62,199 bases of DNA from Gammaproteobacteria bacterium (GTDB lineage: Bacteria > Pseudomonadota > Gammaproteobacteria > Xanthomonadales > Marinicellaceae), in the NCBI GenBank assembly GCA_030430025.1, contig JAUIGR010000014.1, positions 1 to 62,199 on the forward strand, read 5' to 3'. Under the pieces are notes generated by a model. That model worked only from the letters and a program-made list of their open reading frames with translations. It did not search any database and had not been told where the DNA came from. A program made the position numbers and the translations under genes. Below are positions 44,901 through 52,334 of the stretch, one piece after another (position 1 is the stretch's first letter; every line of letters begins with the position of its first letter).

Positions 44901-45799
44901 TGGATGCTGATATGAATACTGATTTGGTCCTTAACATTGCTAATTTACCTTTAGCAGGTGCTGATTTGAATTGGTCTCTGAATACAAATGACCTGGTGTC
45001 TAATGCCATTTTCCAACAGCTGCAAAATGGAACTGGGGGCATTGTCAGTGACTTCTTTAATGGCGCCAATGCTGGGGTATACAGTGCTGATCAATTCGTT
45101 TTAAGTGGCGATTCATCGATTGATACTGTCTCATTTAAAGGATTTTTAAATAATGGAGCCACTGACATCACTCAAGAGCTGACATCGGTAACAGTATCTA
45201 TATATGCAGATGATGCAGGTGTTCCAGCTGGTCATCCGGAAGATGGTAATGGCAGTGAACTCTTGACAGTTACCGTTGGTATTAATGATGCTGGTATAGA
45301 TACAGGGACCGGAGAGGGTGATTTCACCATCGATTTGAACGTGGCAGCTGGTGGTTCATGGGAAATGCCAGCCGGTACTTACTGGATTACTGCCTGGGGT
45401 GATTTAACTGGTGCTAATCAATGGTTCTGGTTCCAAGGCGAAGACCAGACAGGTGCTAATGCACATATCATTGATCCACAAGATTTTTTCCAAGAAGGGT
45501 TTACCGATTGGACTGATCTGACTTCACTTAATCCGGTACTTGCTGGTTTGGCATTCAGTTTAGATCAGCAGTTAACATGTGGTGCTCCGTGGATGTCAGT
45601 ATTACCTAATGCGGGTGTGCTGTCTCCTGGTAGTGATGAAGATGTGACTGTTACATTAGATTCGACTGGTTTGACACCCGGGGTTTATTCAGCTGCAGTT
45701 TGTATTGACAGTGATGATTTGGATGAGCCTCAAGTTGTTATTCCTGTGACCTTAACTGTTGATGACCTGATATTTGAAGATAATTTTGATGGTCCATAA
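41954..45799 (+). CDS. Secreted S8 family (subtilisin-like) serine peptidase
   Basis: This 1281-residue protein has a signal peptide (about 1-30) and an I9-type propeptide (about 50-155). The S8 catalytic domain has Asp197 (TLDTGTNFDHP), His275 (NGHGSHTSS), the oxyanion-hole Asn in 'AAAAGNGGPGP' and Ser608 (GTSMASPHTAGAAALL). A PA domain is inserted between His and Ser (about 430-540, 'GLVALISRGSCNFSVKVDNAAAAGAIGVVVHN'). Beyond the catalytic part lie beta domains, including a P-domain-like segment (about 800-960, 'IDHTWGSDLEVKLVNPNGD'). The C-terminus ends 'LIFEDNFDGP', similar in form to the FG-GAP tails. It probably degrades protein outside the cell. Confidence 0.93.
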   Translation: MSKPKINTMLTSVLWAVVFSAGSVTTGNAAVSELLIAEKPNNAYILAPANQLGQYRYIIQFKEPALAAYKGQGALMAPMRLANGKIDVKGQAAQAYVNRLKDQQLDFVNEMSQVLGRNVTPVLSFQYSYNGMAVYLAADEVAIVGAISSVKSLQKDRDYYMDTDAGPQLIGANNIWLGNAPASGVAFGEGVVIGTLDTGTNFDHPSFADVGGDAYDHTNPLGSGNYLGVCDDSNVEQYDPTYTCNDKLIGGYDFVNGLEPQGATEIPGPEDENGHGSHTSSTSGGNVVTGDFSGIVGINMSGVAPHATNIIFDVCYETEQGQGLCPGASSVASVDQAIADGLVDVINFSIAGGSSPWTDSVSQAFLNATDAGIFIAAAAGNGGPGPATLGHVEPWTTASGAMTHNRRFSNNMDVTGTDPVPAILIDVFALQGTGPAMMANMTGTYEYSGTIDAANVEGCNPFPADSFNGLVALISRGSCNFSVKVDNAAAAGAIGVVVHNNIVGEPFIMSALEATTIPSVMVAQNIGAEMVSFKAGDMTAGADVDFNVGINLSGQADIMSSFSSRGPSPYEYNKPDVSAPGQSILAAYDDETVAPDMIDEYNAISGTSMASPHTAGAAALLRELHPSWTPMEIKSALMMTAKKEGNTKEDGVTSTDHWDDGAGRIQVDVASSTGLVMNETGLKFFQADPDNGGDPKTLNAPNLTNYECIETCSFQRKLRSVASEPVTYDASLSGIPGTVNPSQFTVNPGQTVTLDIEVNGALLPAGDFSFGELSIIESTAEPFTINPNLSIPGGFDGSLGSMACEDFVVAGFSSPIYSVSVETAIDHTWGSDLEVKLVNPNGDILTVMNANSGGGTDLVSTHPVIFVDGAAVSAENMGTGLGDSEAVCRDDDICEYAPAPDNEPSPPDTFEDLVNLEPGDGNGTWQLCLGDNFIFADDGTLVSATLNMIGESNYPDLHMPAVIVGFPDTPEIDVNPTSLAATLDADMNTDLVLNIANLPLAGADLNWSLNTNDLVSNAIFQQLQNGTGGIVSDFFNGANAGVYSADQFVLSGDSSIDTVSFKGFLNNGATDITQELTSVTVSIYADDAGVPAGHPEDGNGSELLTVTVGINDAGIDTGTGEGDFTIDLNVAAGGSWEMPAGTYWITAWGDLTGANQWFWFQGEDQTGANAHIIDPQDFFQEGFTDWTDLTSLNPVLAGLAFSLDQQLTCGAPWMSVLPNAGVLSPGSDEDVTVTLDSTGLTPGVYSAAVCIDSDDLDEPQVVIPVTLTVDDLIFEDNFDGP

Positions 45800-45821
45800 A
45801 GTTTGAATCAATTTGTCAGAT

Positions 45822-45852
45822 AAAAAACACGACCTTCGGGTCGTGTTTTTTT
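45822..45852. terminator. Bidirectional terminator
   Basis: CACGACC pairs with GGTCGTG around a TTCG tetraloop, flanked by A6 on the left and T7 on the right. It can end both the subtilase transcript (plus) and the MCE operon transcript (minus), whose last gene stops at 45890. Confidence 0.92.
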
Positions 45853-45889
45853 ATTTAACAAGATACTCAAATTGACATGCTGATAGGAG

Positions 45890-46462
45890 TCAATCACCAA
45901 TTGGGACAATGATACCGATGGTGAATTGACCGTCCCCGAATCCATCTTGTCCTGGTAGTTTAGAGTGGTTACTATCGAGGCGTGAACGTGCTTCTGCTCT
46001 GAGACGCACACCATTTCCTGTGAAGTACCAGGAGCCACCAATAGCCAAATTGAGTATCAAGTCGGTACTTTCATTGTGTTGAGGGAAACGGGCATCTGAG
46101 TGGATAGTTCCCAGGCCGAAAAGGACATAAGGTTTCCATAGTGGATCATGATTAGTGTACATGATATTAAAACTGGTGGCATAATGCTTGAGATCATAAT
46201 CAATGTCAAAGTCATATTCATCTCGCATTAACTCAAATTCCATGGCCCAATTTTCATTAAGGTGTTGGCCAATCCGGAAATCGATCACCTGTGCTTCATT
46301 CAACCTGATGTCATCATCTGGTACAACGATACCGATGTTACTGCTCCAGTACCATCGATAGTCAACTTCATTGTGCATCAATATGGGATCCTGCTCTTGT
46401 CCACTGGAAGTGTTACTAGCCAATAGTGCTGTCAGGATTACAAGGTTTTTAGTTTTTCCCAT
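45890..46462 (-). CDS. Outer-membrane beta-barrel protein
   Basis: This 190-residue protein has a signal peptide (about 1-20). It shows alternating aromatic strands of an OmpA/OprF-type eight-stranded barrel ('YRWYWSSNIGIVVPDDD', 'VIDFRIGQHLNENWAMEFELM', 'WKPYVLFGLGTIHSD', 'LILNLAIGGSWYFTGNGVRLRAEARS', 'GQFTIGIIVPIG'). No peptidoglycan-binding domain follows. It is the last gene of the MCE operon and overlaps the HolD-like gene by 25 bp. A link with lipid transport is suggested by position only. Confidence 0.75.
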   Translation of the reverse strand: MGKTKNLVILTALLASNTSSGQEQDPILMHNEVDYRWYWSSNIGIVVPDDDIRLNEAQVIDFRIGQHLNENWAMEFELMRDEYDFDIDYDLKHYATSFNIMYTNHDPLWKPYVLFGLGTIHSDARFPQHNESTDLILNLAIGGSWYFTGNGVRLRAEARSRLDSNHSKLPGQDGFGDGQFTIGIIVPIGD

Positions 46463-46800
46463 ACTGGTCTTTTCAATTGTGGTTGTTGTATCATGGTGGT
46501 TAGAGGTGTCAAGTGCATGAGTTGGTTGTCATCCTCAATATTGACATCATCGAAAATTAAGGTTTTGTTTGGATGTTGATAGAGTACAATATTCTTTTCA
46601 AGGCTGAGTTTTTCTGGATTTAATTGATGATTGATAGCAGCGAGCATCTTTGCTAACAATCTATATTCATTTTTTTCCAATATCGGTTGAGGTATGATAG
46701 AGGGTTGCTTTTTAGTTTTGCTATCCTTGTAAGGTTGCTTGCTGATCAATTGTTGTAAACCTAAATGTTTTCTTAGCGTGGGTGTCAATTTTAGGTTCAT
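46438..46800 (-). CDS. Small protein resembling DNA polymerase III psi (HolD)
   Basis: This 120-residue protein uses the ATG at 46800, coupled to the lipoprotein gene stop (ATGA). The C-terminal part 'LLAKMLAAINHQL', a central strand pair and the closing 'MIQQPQLKRPVWEKLKTL' recall the HolD fold. The N-terminus 'LTPTLRKHLGLQQLIS' could be the SSB/chi-side peptide. This is a weak, motif-level resemblance and could be wrong. Its place inside a lipid-transport operon is unusual. If it is not HolD, it is a hypothetical protein. Confidence 0.35.
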   Translation of the reverse strand: MNLKLTPTLRKHLGLQQLISKQPYKDSKTKKQPSIIPQPILEKNEYRLLAKMLAAINHQLNPEKLSLEKNIVLYQHPNKTLIFDDVNIEDDNQLMHLTPLTTMIQQPQLKRPVWEKLKTL

Positions 46801-47351
46801 GGGTGCCACTCCAGCTGAGATAAAATATTCAATGTCGCGGTGTTAATGGCATCAACAAAACCAGCATAACCTTCATCAATAGAAAAGGATTGTATATTTG
46901 TAAACTGTTGTTGGTGGATTTGTTCTGTTTTTACGTTATAGAAGGTAAAAAATAATGTCACTACAGCATTATCACCATTTTTCTCAAAGGCAGTGATTTG
47001 AGTGGACAATTCATGATGAGCAAAACCTGCTGGTTTTCGTGTGGTGATTTTTTGCCAATGTTGTTGTGCGTGTTGAGCAATAATCGTTTGTAACAACACC
47101 TGAGGTGAGTCTAACCAGTGATGATATGATAATTGTTGTAGTGCCCCATCTGAGTTAGTGACTACGAAGGGTCGATTGCCGAGTATACCTTGAGCTTGAG
47201 GCCTTTTTACCCAAAGTAACCCGGGTTCTTTATCTTTTACTTCGATTGCTGGTGCAGGTGCGTTGAGGCGAAAATACTGTTTGGTGGAGGCTGGTTTTTG
47301 ACTGCACGCCAGTATAAGTAGGGTGTAAATGATAGTGAAAAGGTGTTTCAT
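46797..47351 (-). CDS. ABC-type transport auxiliary lipoprotein (PqiC-like)
   Basis: This 184-residue protein has a lipoprotein signal (lipobox LILAC, Cys at about 16) and the ABC_trans_aux domain: 'KQYFRLNAP', 'LLWVKRPQAQGILGNRPFVVTNSDGALQQLSYHHWLDSPQVLLQ' and 'ELSTQITAFEK'. Such lipoproteins partner MCE transporters in the periplasm, at the outer membrane. It is coupled by 4-bp overlaps to the MCE gene upstream and the HolD-like gene downstream. Confidence 0.87.
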   Translation of the reverse strand: MKHLFTIIYTLLILACSQKPASTKQYFRLNAPAPAIEVKDKEPGLLWVKRPQAQGILGNRPFVVTNSDGALQQLSYHHWLDSPQVLLQTIIAQHAQQHWQKITTRKPAGFAHHELSTQITAFEKNGDNAVVTLFFTFYNVKTEQIHQQQFTNIQSFSIDEGYAGFVDAINTATLNILSQLEWHP

Positions 47352-48286
47352 AATTCGTCTTCTCCAGCATCTTTAGAGAAAATCAAGCGGCTGGGTTGTT
47401 TTCGGATATCGTTGGTGACTTCATTGAGGTTCATACTGGCACTTTCGATTTGATTAAGGATGTTATCTAAATTTACAGTAGCACTTGATAACGCCTGATT
47501 CATGGTTTTTAACATGCGTGCAACAACGGCGTTGTCATCAGTCACCAAGCCGCGTGCATCAGTAATCAAGTCATTGATATTATGCATGCTTTGCTCCAAC
47601 TGGTTCAATGTGGTTTGCATACTTTGCGTTAATTGACTCAGATTAGTTATTGTTTGGCTGAGGTGGTTAGCGTTATCGCCTGATAATAGGTTATTGGCCT
47701 GTTGTGCCAGCTGGTTGATATTGGCTGTGGCTTCTGTAATGTTAGTGATGATAACTGGAAGTCCATCATCAATCTGGCTGGTTATACTGTCAAGTTTTCT
47801 ATTTAGGTTATCTAGCATGGGTTTGATTTGTTGTTCAGCGATGTCATCAACTTCTTGAGCAACATCACCAAGTTGAGTAAAAATGTCAACAGGCATCTTG
47901 CCCGGTATTTCATCTCCTGGATTTAAATATTGTGAGTCTTTACCAGCGTTAATATTGATGGACATGTCAGCAAGTAAACCAGCTGATTGAATTTGGGCAG
48001 TGGCATCTGTTCTGATTTTCCATCCTTTTTGTATTGAGTAGGTGACTTTGAAACGTAAACCAGCTGGTTGGCTGTCTGGGATAATTGATTCGATTTGACC
48101 AATTCGGAATCCTTCATAGTAAATTGGTGTACCAAATGCCAATCCTGTTACGTTTGTATAGTGACTGTGATAATTTACAGTGTCTCCTTGTTGGCCAGTC
48201 ATCCGTATCATTGCCATCAGCGCTAATATGGTAATGACTGCGGTAAATAAGCCGACCCAAAAGTAGTTGCTGATGTTTCGTTTCAT
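47348..48286 (-). CDS. MlaD-family MCE protein
   Basis: This 312-residue protein has one N-terminal membrane anchor (about 8-27). The MCE domain follows (about 40-120, 'NVTGLAFGTPIYYEGFRIGQIESI', 'VTYSIQKGWKIRTDATAQIQSAGLLADMSININAG'), then a long helical region of Asn/Gln-rich heptads (about 140-300) likely to form a tube or coiled coil. It resembles MlaD but is longer than the E. coli form (about 183 residues), more like paralogous MCE transporters. It binds lipid between the membranes. Confidence 0.9.
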   Translation of the reverse strand: MKRNISNYFWVGLFTAVITILALMAMIRMTGQQGDTVNYHSHYTNVTGLAFGTPIYYEGFRIGQIESIIPDSQPAGLRFKVTYSIQKGWKIRTDATAQIQSAGLLADMSININAGKDSQYLNPGDEIPGKMPVDIFTQLGDVAQEVDDIAEQQIKPMLDNLNRKLDSITSQIDDGLPVIITNITEATANINQLAQQANNLLSGDNANHLSQTITNLSQLTQSMQTTLNQLEQSMHNINDLITDARGLVTDDNAVVARMLKTMNQALSSATVNLDNILNQIESASMNLNEVTNDIRKQPSRLIFSKDAGEDEL

Positions 48287-49101
48287 GATAGTGTGTAATT
48301 TTCCTGCGTTAAGCGTCTCAGGTACTCTTCAGAAGTCACTGTTTCGTGGCGTGATCGACGTTCTAATAAATCGTTCACTCGTTTTATTTTACATGCTTTG
48401 ATTTCATCAACAGTACCTGTGAATAAATTTTTACCTTGGTCAAGCACAGTGATGCGGTCAGCTATTTTAAAGGCAGAGTCAAGTTCATGGGTCACTACTA
48501 CCATACTCATTCCCATAGTATTGCGTAAGGATAAAATCAAATCATCAATTTCGGAAGCCACCACTGGATCTAGTCCAGCTGATGGTTCATCAAAAAATAA
48601 TAATTTAGGGTCCATGACGATGGCTCTGGCTAATGCAGCTCGTTTAATCATACCTCCCGATAATTGAGAAGGCATCAACTTATGAAAACCTCCCAGATTA
48701 ACCACTTCTAGCTTCATTCGTGAGATAATGCGGATGGTATTTTCATCTAAATTGGTGAACTCTCGTAATGGGAGTGCCACATTTTCTCCGACATTCATGG
48801 ATGAGAACAAGGCGCCACTTTGGAATGAAACACCAATGTTTTGTTTTAAGGCCAGTTGCTCATTGAAGCTAATGGTATGAATATTCTGTCCGAGTACTTC
48901 AACATTTCCTGACGTCGGTTGATAAAGGCCTAAAATATGCCATAGTAATGTACTTTTACCGGAACCTGAACCTCCCATAACCACTCGTATTTCACCTGCT
49001 CGAACAGAAAAATCCATATCATCCAATATTTTCCTTTGGCCATAATGGGTGATGAGATTTTTAACATCAATAACTATTTCAGGGTTCGAGTGCATAATCA
49101 A
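48283..49101 (-). CDS. MlaF-type ABC transporter ATPase
   Basis: The ATPase of the MCE lipid transporter has 272 residues. It shows Walker A 'GGSGSGKSTLLWHI', Q-loop 'GVSFQSGALFSSMNVGENVALPL', signature 'LSGGMIKRAALARAI', Walker B 'LLFFDEPSAGLDP' and H-loop 'VVTHELDSAF'. 'LSGGM' in place of LSGGQ is characteristic of MlaF. Its stop overlaps the mlaD-like gene by 4 bp. Confidence 0.95.
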   Translation of the reverse strand: MIMHSNPEIVIDVKNLITHYGQRKILDDMDFSVRAGEIRVVMGGSGSGKSTLLWHILGLYQPTSGNVEVLGQNIHTISFNEQLALKQNIGVSFQSGALFSSMNVGENVALPLREFTNLDENTIRIISRMKLEVVNLGGFHKLMPSQLSGGMIKRAALARAIVMDPKLLFFDEPSAGLDPVVASEIDDLILSLRNTMGMSMVVVTHELDSAFKIADRITVLDQGKNLFTGTVDEIKACKIKRVNDLLERRSRHETVTSEEYLRRLTQENYTLS

Positions 49102-49102
49102 T

Positions 49103-49903
49103 TCACTGTGTTAAGAAATAACTGGCAATCATGTCAACCAAAACGATGAATGCGATGGATATGACAACAGCAGAAGTGGTCGCTTTACCTACTCCTTCTG
49201 CGCCGCCTGTGACGTGAAACCCCATGGTGGCGCCGACCAGAGCAATGATGATTCCAAAAGAGACACTTTTGATTAATCCTTGTAGGATGTCAGTCACAAG
49301 TAAGATGTTCAATGATTCAACCAGATAGGCCATAATAGACATGTCAAGGCGACCAATACTGAAAACAGCGCCACCCAGTATAGACATGAAATCTGAACAG
49401 ACAACAAGCAAAGGCATGGAGATCATTAACCCTAAGAGTGGGGGTAAGACCAAGTATCTGACAGGTACAATCCCCATCACTTTCAGTGCATCAATCTCTT
49501 GTGAAACTACTTGTGAGCCAATGCGGGCCGCAATGGCGGCGCCAGAGCGACCCGCAACAATAACACCAGTGATTAAAGGTGCAAATTCTCGGGTGACTGA
49601 TTTAGCAATGGCTCTGAGTACCTCTGATTCTGCACCAAACTCACTTAAGGCATATATTAATTGTATAGCCAACATCATACCAACCACAAAAGACAAGGCT
49701 AATACGATGGGTAATGCATCAAAACCATTGATCCGAACTTGCTCAACAATTTGATGAAGACGAACACGTTGTTTATATTGGCGACCAATAATTAACCAAT
49801 AAAAACTATCCCAAAAAAGACGAATGGCAAAACCAAATCGTTCAATTGCCTGGTAGCTGATCATCCCCAGGTTTTCGATTTGTCGGAACGCGAACTTAAA
49901 CAA
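49103..49903 (-). CDS. MlaE-type ABC transporter permease
   Basis: The permease has 266 residues and about five membrane helices. MlaE features are 'IGRQYKQRVRLHQIVEQVRINGFDALPIVLALSFVVGMMLAIQ', 'ITGVIVAGRSGAAIAARIGSQVVSQEIDALKVMGIVPVRYLVLP', 'IKSVSFGIIIALVGATMGF' and 'GGAEGVGKATTSAVVIS'. It overlaps the STAS gene by 8 bp and is 1 bp from the ATPase gene. Confidence 0.95.
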   Translation of the reverse strand: MFKFAFRQIENLGMISYQAIERFGFAIRLFWDSFYWLIIGRQYKQRVRLHQIVEQVRINGFDALPIVLALSFVVGMMLAIQLIYALSEFGAESEVLRAIAKSVTREFAPLITGVIVAGRSGAAIAARIGSQVVSQEIDALKVMGIVPVRYLVLPPLLGLMISMPLLVVCSDFMSILGGAVFSIGRLDMSIMAYLVESLNILLVTDILQGLIKSVSFGIIIALVGATMGFHVTGGAEGVGKATTSAVVISIAFIVLVDMIASYFLTQ

Positions 49904-50201
49904 TGGTGAATACCTGGTCCAAACGAGCCAACTCTAGTATTGATTTGACTTGCTTGCTGGGTTGATTCAGTGTGAATTCTTTATTTTTACTAGTTGCTAG
50001 CTGTAAACCTTCAACCAGGGCAGCGATTCCAGATGAGTCAATATAACTAACGTTTGCTAGATTGACAGTGACTACTGAAGCGCCATTGAGTGCACCTAAT
50101 ACAGTTTTGCGAACTTCACCAGAATTGGATAAATCTATTTCGCCACTGACGAAAATGTCACAACGGTCTCCTTGTTTTTCATAACGGATGATTTCACTCA
50201 T
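49896..50201 (-). CDS. STAS-domain protein (MlaB-like)
   Basis: This 101-residue single STAS domain has 'VFVSGEIDLSNSGEVRKTVLGAL' and the typical 'NLANVSYIDSSGIAALVEGLQLA'. The Ser pair sits where anti-sigma antagonists are phosphorylated and where MlaB contacts MlaF. Its place before the permease suggests it stabilises the ABC module. In E. coli, mlaB is at the other end of the operon. It is coupled to the upstream cyclophilin gene by ATGA. Confidence 0.85.
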   Translation of the reverse strand: MSEIIRYEKQGDRCDIFVSGEIDLSNSGEVRKTVLGALNGASVVTVNLANVSYIDSSGIAALVEGLQLATSKNKEFTLNQPSKQVKSILELARLDQVFTIV

Positions 50202-50788
50202 TGTTTTAAACTCGCTTTGATGATAGTAACCGATTGTACTGGTACGTTGGGTGCATCTAGCTTGGCATTATATCCTACCGATTGTTGGTTAATTGTTTCT
50301 AATACATCGATCCCTTCTGTCACACGGCCAAATACTGCATAGCCCCATCCTTTACTACTGGGGTCTAGGTTACTATTGTCATTCATATTGAAGAAAAAAC
50401 TCAGTGATGCTGAATGAGGGTCATTGTATCTGGCCATGGCGATGGTGCCTTTGATATTTTTTAGTCCATTACCGGATTCATTAAACAAAGGGCCACATCC
50501 CTTGACTTCTGAAAGGTCGGTTTGAAATGCAGCAGTCTGAATGACATAGTCTTTAATCACTCGGTGGACTAGGTTTGTATTGAACAAACCTTGTTCAAGG
50601 TGATACAAGAAATGGTTGACAGTTATAGGTGCTTTTTGACGGTCCAGTTCAACGACAATGTCACCCTGACTGGTTTCAAATATCACTTCAGGGAAATGTA
50701 AATTAGGTAGAATATCCTCATCTGGACAGTTGCTGCGAGAACATGTGCTGATTATTAACAGGCAGTAAACAACGATTTGCTTTAACAT
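50198..50788 (-). CDS. Exported cyclophilin-type peptidyl-prolyl isomerase
   Basis: This 196-residue protein has an N-terminal signal sequence, with a Cys near 16 (IISTCSRS). This could be a weak lipobox, but a Thr before Cys is unusual. The cyclophilin core has 'VIFETSQGDIVVELDRQKAPITVNHFLYHLEQGLFNTNLVHRVIKDYVIQ', 'IKGTIAMARYNDPHSASLSFFFNMNDN' and 'YAVFGRVTEGIDVLETI'. The catalytic Arg ('HRV') is present. As the first gene of the MCE operon, it may help fold periplasmic or outer-membrane parts. Confidence 0.88.
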   Translation of the reverse strand: MLKQIVVYCLLIISTCSRSNCPDEDILPNLHFPEVIFETSQGDIVVELDRQKAPITVNHFLYHLEQGLFNTNLVHRVIKDYVIQTAAFQTDLSEVKGCGPLFNESGNGLKNIKGTIAMARYNDPHSASLSFFFNMNDNSNLDPSSKGWGYAVFGRVTEGIDVLETINQQSVGYNAKLDAPNVPVQSVTIIKASLKQ

Positions 50789-50927
50789 CTTTAACTAGAT
50801 CTTGAAAAGTGAGTTCAAGACATTGTACTAAATTTTAGTGTCGTTGTTGATCTGTGATTTGAGTTGATTTTGGTCTGTGTTTTTTTACTATAGCCGTTAA
50901 AATAGTGATTTTACTGACCAAACCTAA

Positions 50928-52250
50928 ATGCCAGTACAAAACAGCCGGTACATGTTCAGATTCATCACTTTAATGGTGTTTTTTTTGTATCTGTGGATGT
51001 ATTATCCAGGTTACATGTCTCACGATTCAGCTGTTCATTATCAACAAATCAAATCTGGTCAGTGGACAACCTACCAGCCCATCTTGTTTTTAATACTTTG
51101 GTGGATGACAGATTTATTCATTGAAGGCCCGGGAGGTATTTTCTTATTGCTATTAATCACTTTTTTTTATGGTGCTTACCTATATTTACAGTATCAACCT
51201 ATTCGGGCGTATAAAAAAATGTTGGGCCTTTTTGTCATTGCTTTATTTCCTTTCAATGTGCTTTTGCTGCCTCATGTTTGGAAAGACATTGCTGTGATTG
51301 CTTTTGTGTTTCTTTCTTTGGGCTTTCATTGTAAGTCACTAAAGGATAAAAATTTGATCGCCAATCGATTTGCTCTTTTATGTTATGTCATGGCTGTGAT
51401 GTGTCGTTTTGAATCAGTTTTATACTTGTGGCCCTTATTGTGGTTTTTATTATCAGGGGTGAAGCCTAAGTTAAAAAGAAGTGTAATGTTTATAGCGATC
51501 ATTGGCACTGTTTTCTTGGTCAATGTGGGATTAGAAAAAATATCTGACAGTAGAAAAATTACTTTATGGCCGACCATTGCTTTATGGGATATGGCTGCTG
51601 TTTCTATTGTCGAAGAAAGGGTCTTAATACCTGACTTTGCTGTCGGAGATGGTATGACTATTTCTGATTTGTCTCAAGCCACAATGCCCTGGAGTAATGT
51701 GCCTTTATTTTCTTCGACAAAAGCAGGTGTTTTTACAGGTATAGAGCAACCATATAGCGAAGCACAGTATCATCAAATGATGAGACAGTGGATCGGCTTG
51801 CCCTTTCAGTATCCTGTTGCTTACTTTAATCATCGGATCAGGTTGTTAAAAGAATTGTTGCGCATAGTTGAATCAGCTGAAAAACCCAAGACACTGTACT
51901 ATGTACATCAAATGAAAAACCATGAAAAGCAGTTTATAAAAAATGACACTTGGTTAAATGATTTGGTAAGTATCGGAGTTGACCGTTATATTGATAGTTG
52001 GTTATTTAAACCCTGGGTTTATTTTATGATTTTAATTGTTGTCATCCCAGGGTTATTATACGGAGGTCGATTCAGTTTCAGCAATCCATTCAATATACCA
52101 TTACTCAGTTGCGCCATATTGAATGTTTTGGTCATGTGGGTGTTAGCTCCTGCAGCTGAGATTCGATATCTATTGCCAGCACTCAATTTTGGTCTATTAC
52201 TGATGTTGAATGTATGGCTGTCTAAACCGAATATCGCAACGCAAGCATAA
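50928..52250 (+). CDS. Polytopic membrane protein, GT-C glycosyltransferase-like
   Basis: This 440-residue protein has about ten membrane segments. Between the first two is 'YPGYMSHDSAVHYQQIKSGQWTTYQP', an acidic-loop pattern seen in GT-C lipid-linked glycosyltransferases. A further conserved-looking stretch is 'LPHVWKDIAVIAFVFL'. A long extracellular segment (about 210-330) precedes the last helices. It could transfer a sugar from a polyprenyl donor, but substrate and family are uncertain. It stands alone, facing valS. Confidence 0.5.
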   Translation: MPVQNSRYMFRFITLMVFFLYLWMYYPGYMSHDSAVHYQQIKSGQWTTYQPILFLILWWMTDLFIEGPGGIFLLLLITFFYGAYLYLQYQPIRAYKKMLGLFVIALFPFNVLLLPHVWKDIAVIAFVFLSLGFHCKSLKDKNLIANRFALLCYVMAVMCRFESVLYLWPLLWFLLSGVKPKLKRSVMFIAIIGTVFLVNVGLEKISDSRKITLWPTIALWDMAAVSIVEERVLIPDFAVGDGMTISDLSQATMPWSNVPLFSSTKAGVFTGIEQPYSEAQYHQMMRQWIGLPFQYPVAYFNHRIRLLKELLRIVESAEKPKTLYYVHQMKNHEKQFIKNDTWLNDLVSIGVDRYIDSWLFKPWVYFMILIVVIPGLLYGGRFSFSNPFNIPLLSCAILNVLVMWVLAPAAEIRYLLPALNFGLLLMLNVWLSKPNIATQA

Positions 52251-52334
52251 CAGACTGTATTGTTAAAAGGGCGCTTCTGTAAATGAGTTATTCCTTCTGC
52301 AAGGCAATGCCAAAAAATTACCTCATTAACAGAG

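Noticed and set aside
52251-52334. Possible terminator between the GT-C-like gene and valS
   Set aside because: The inverted AATGAG/CTCATT is short, with a long loop and no T-run in either direction.
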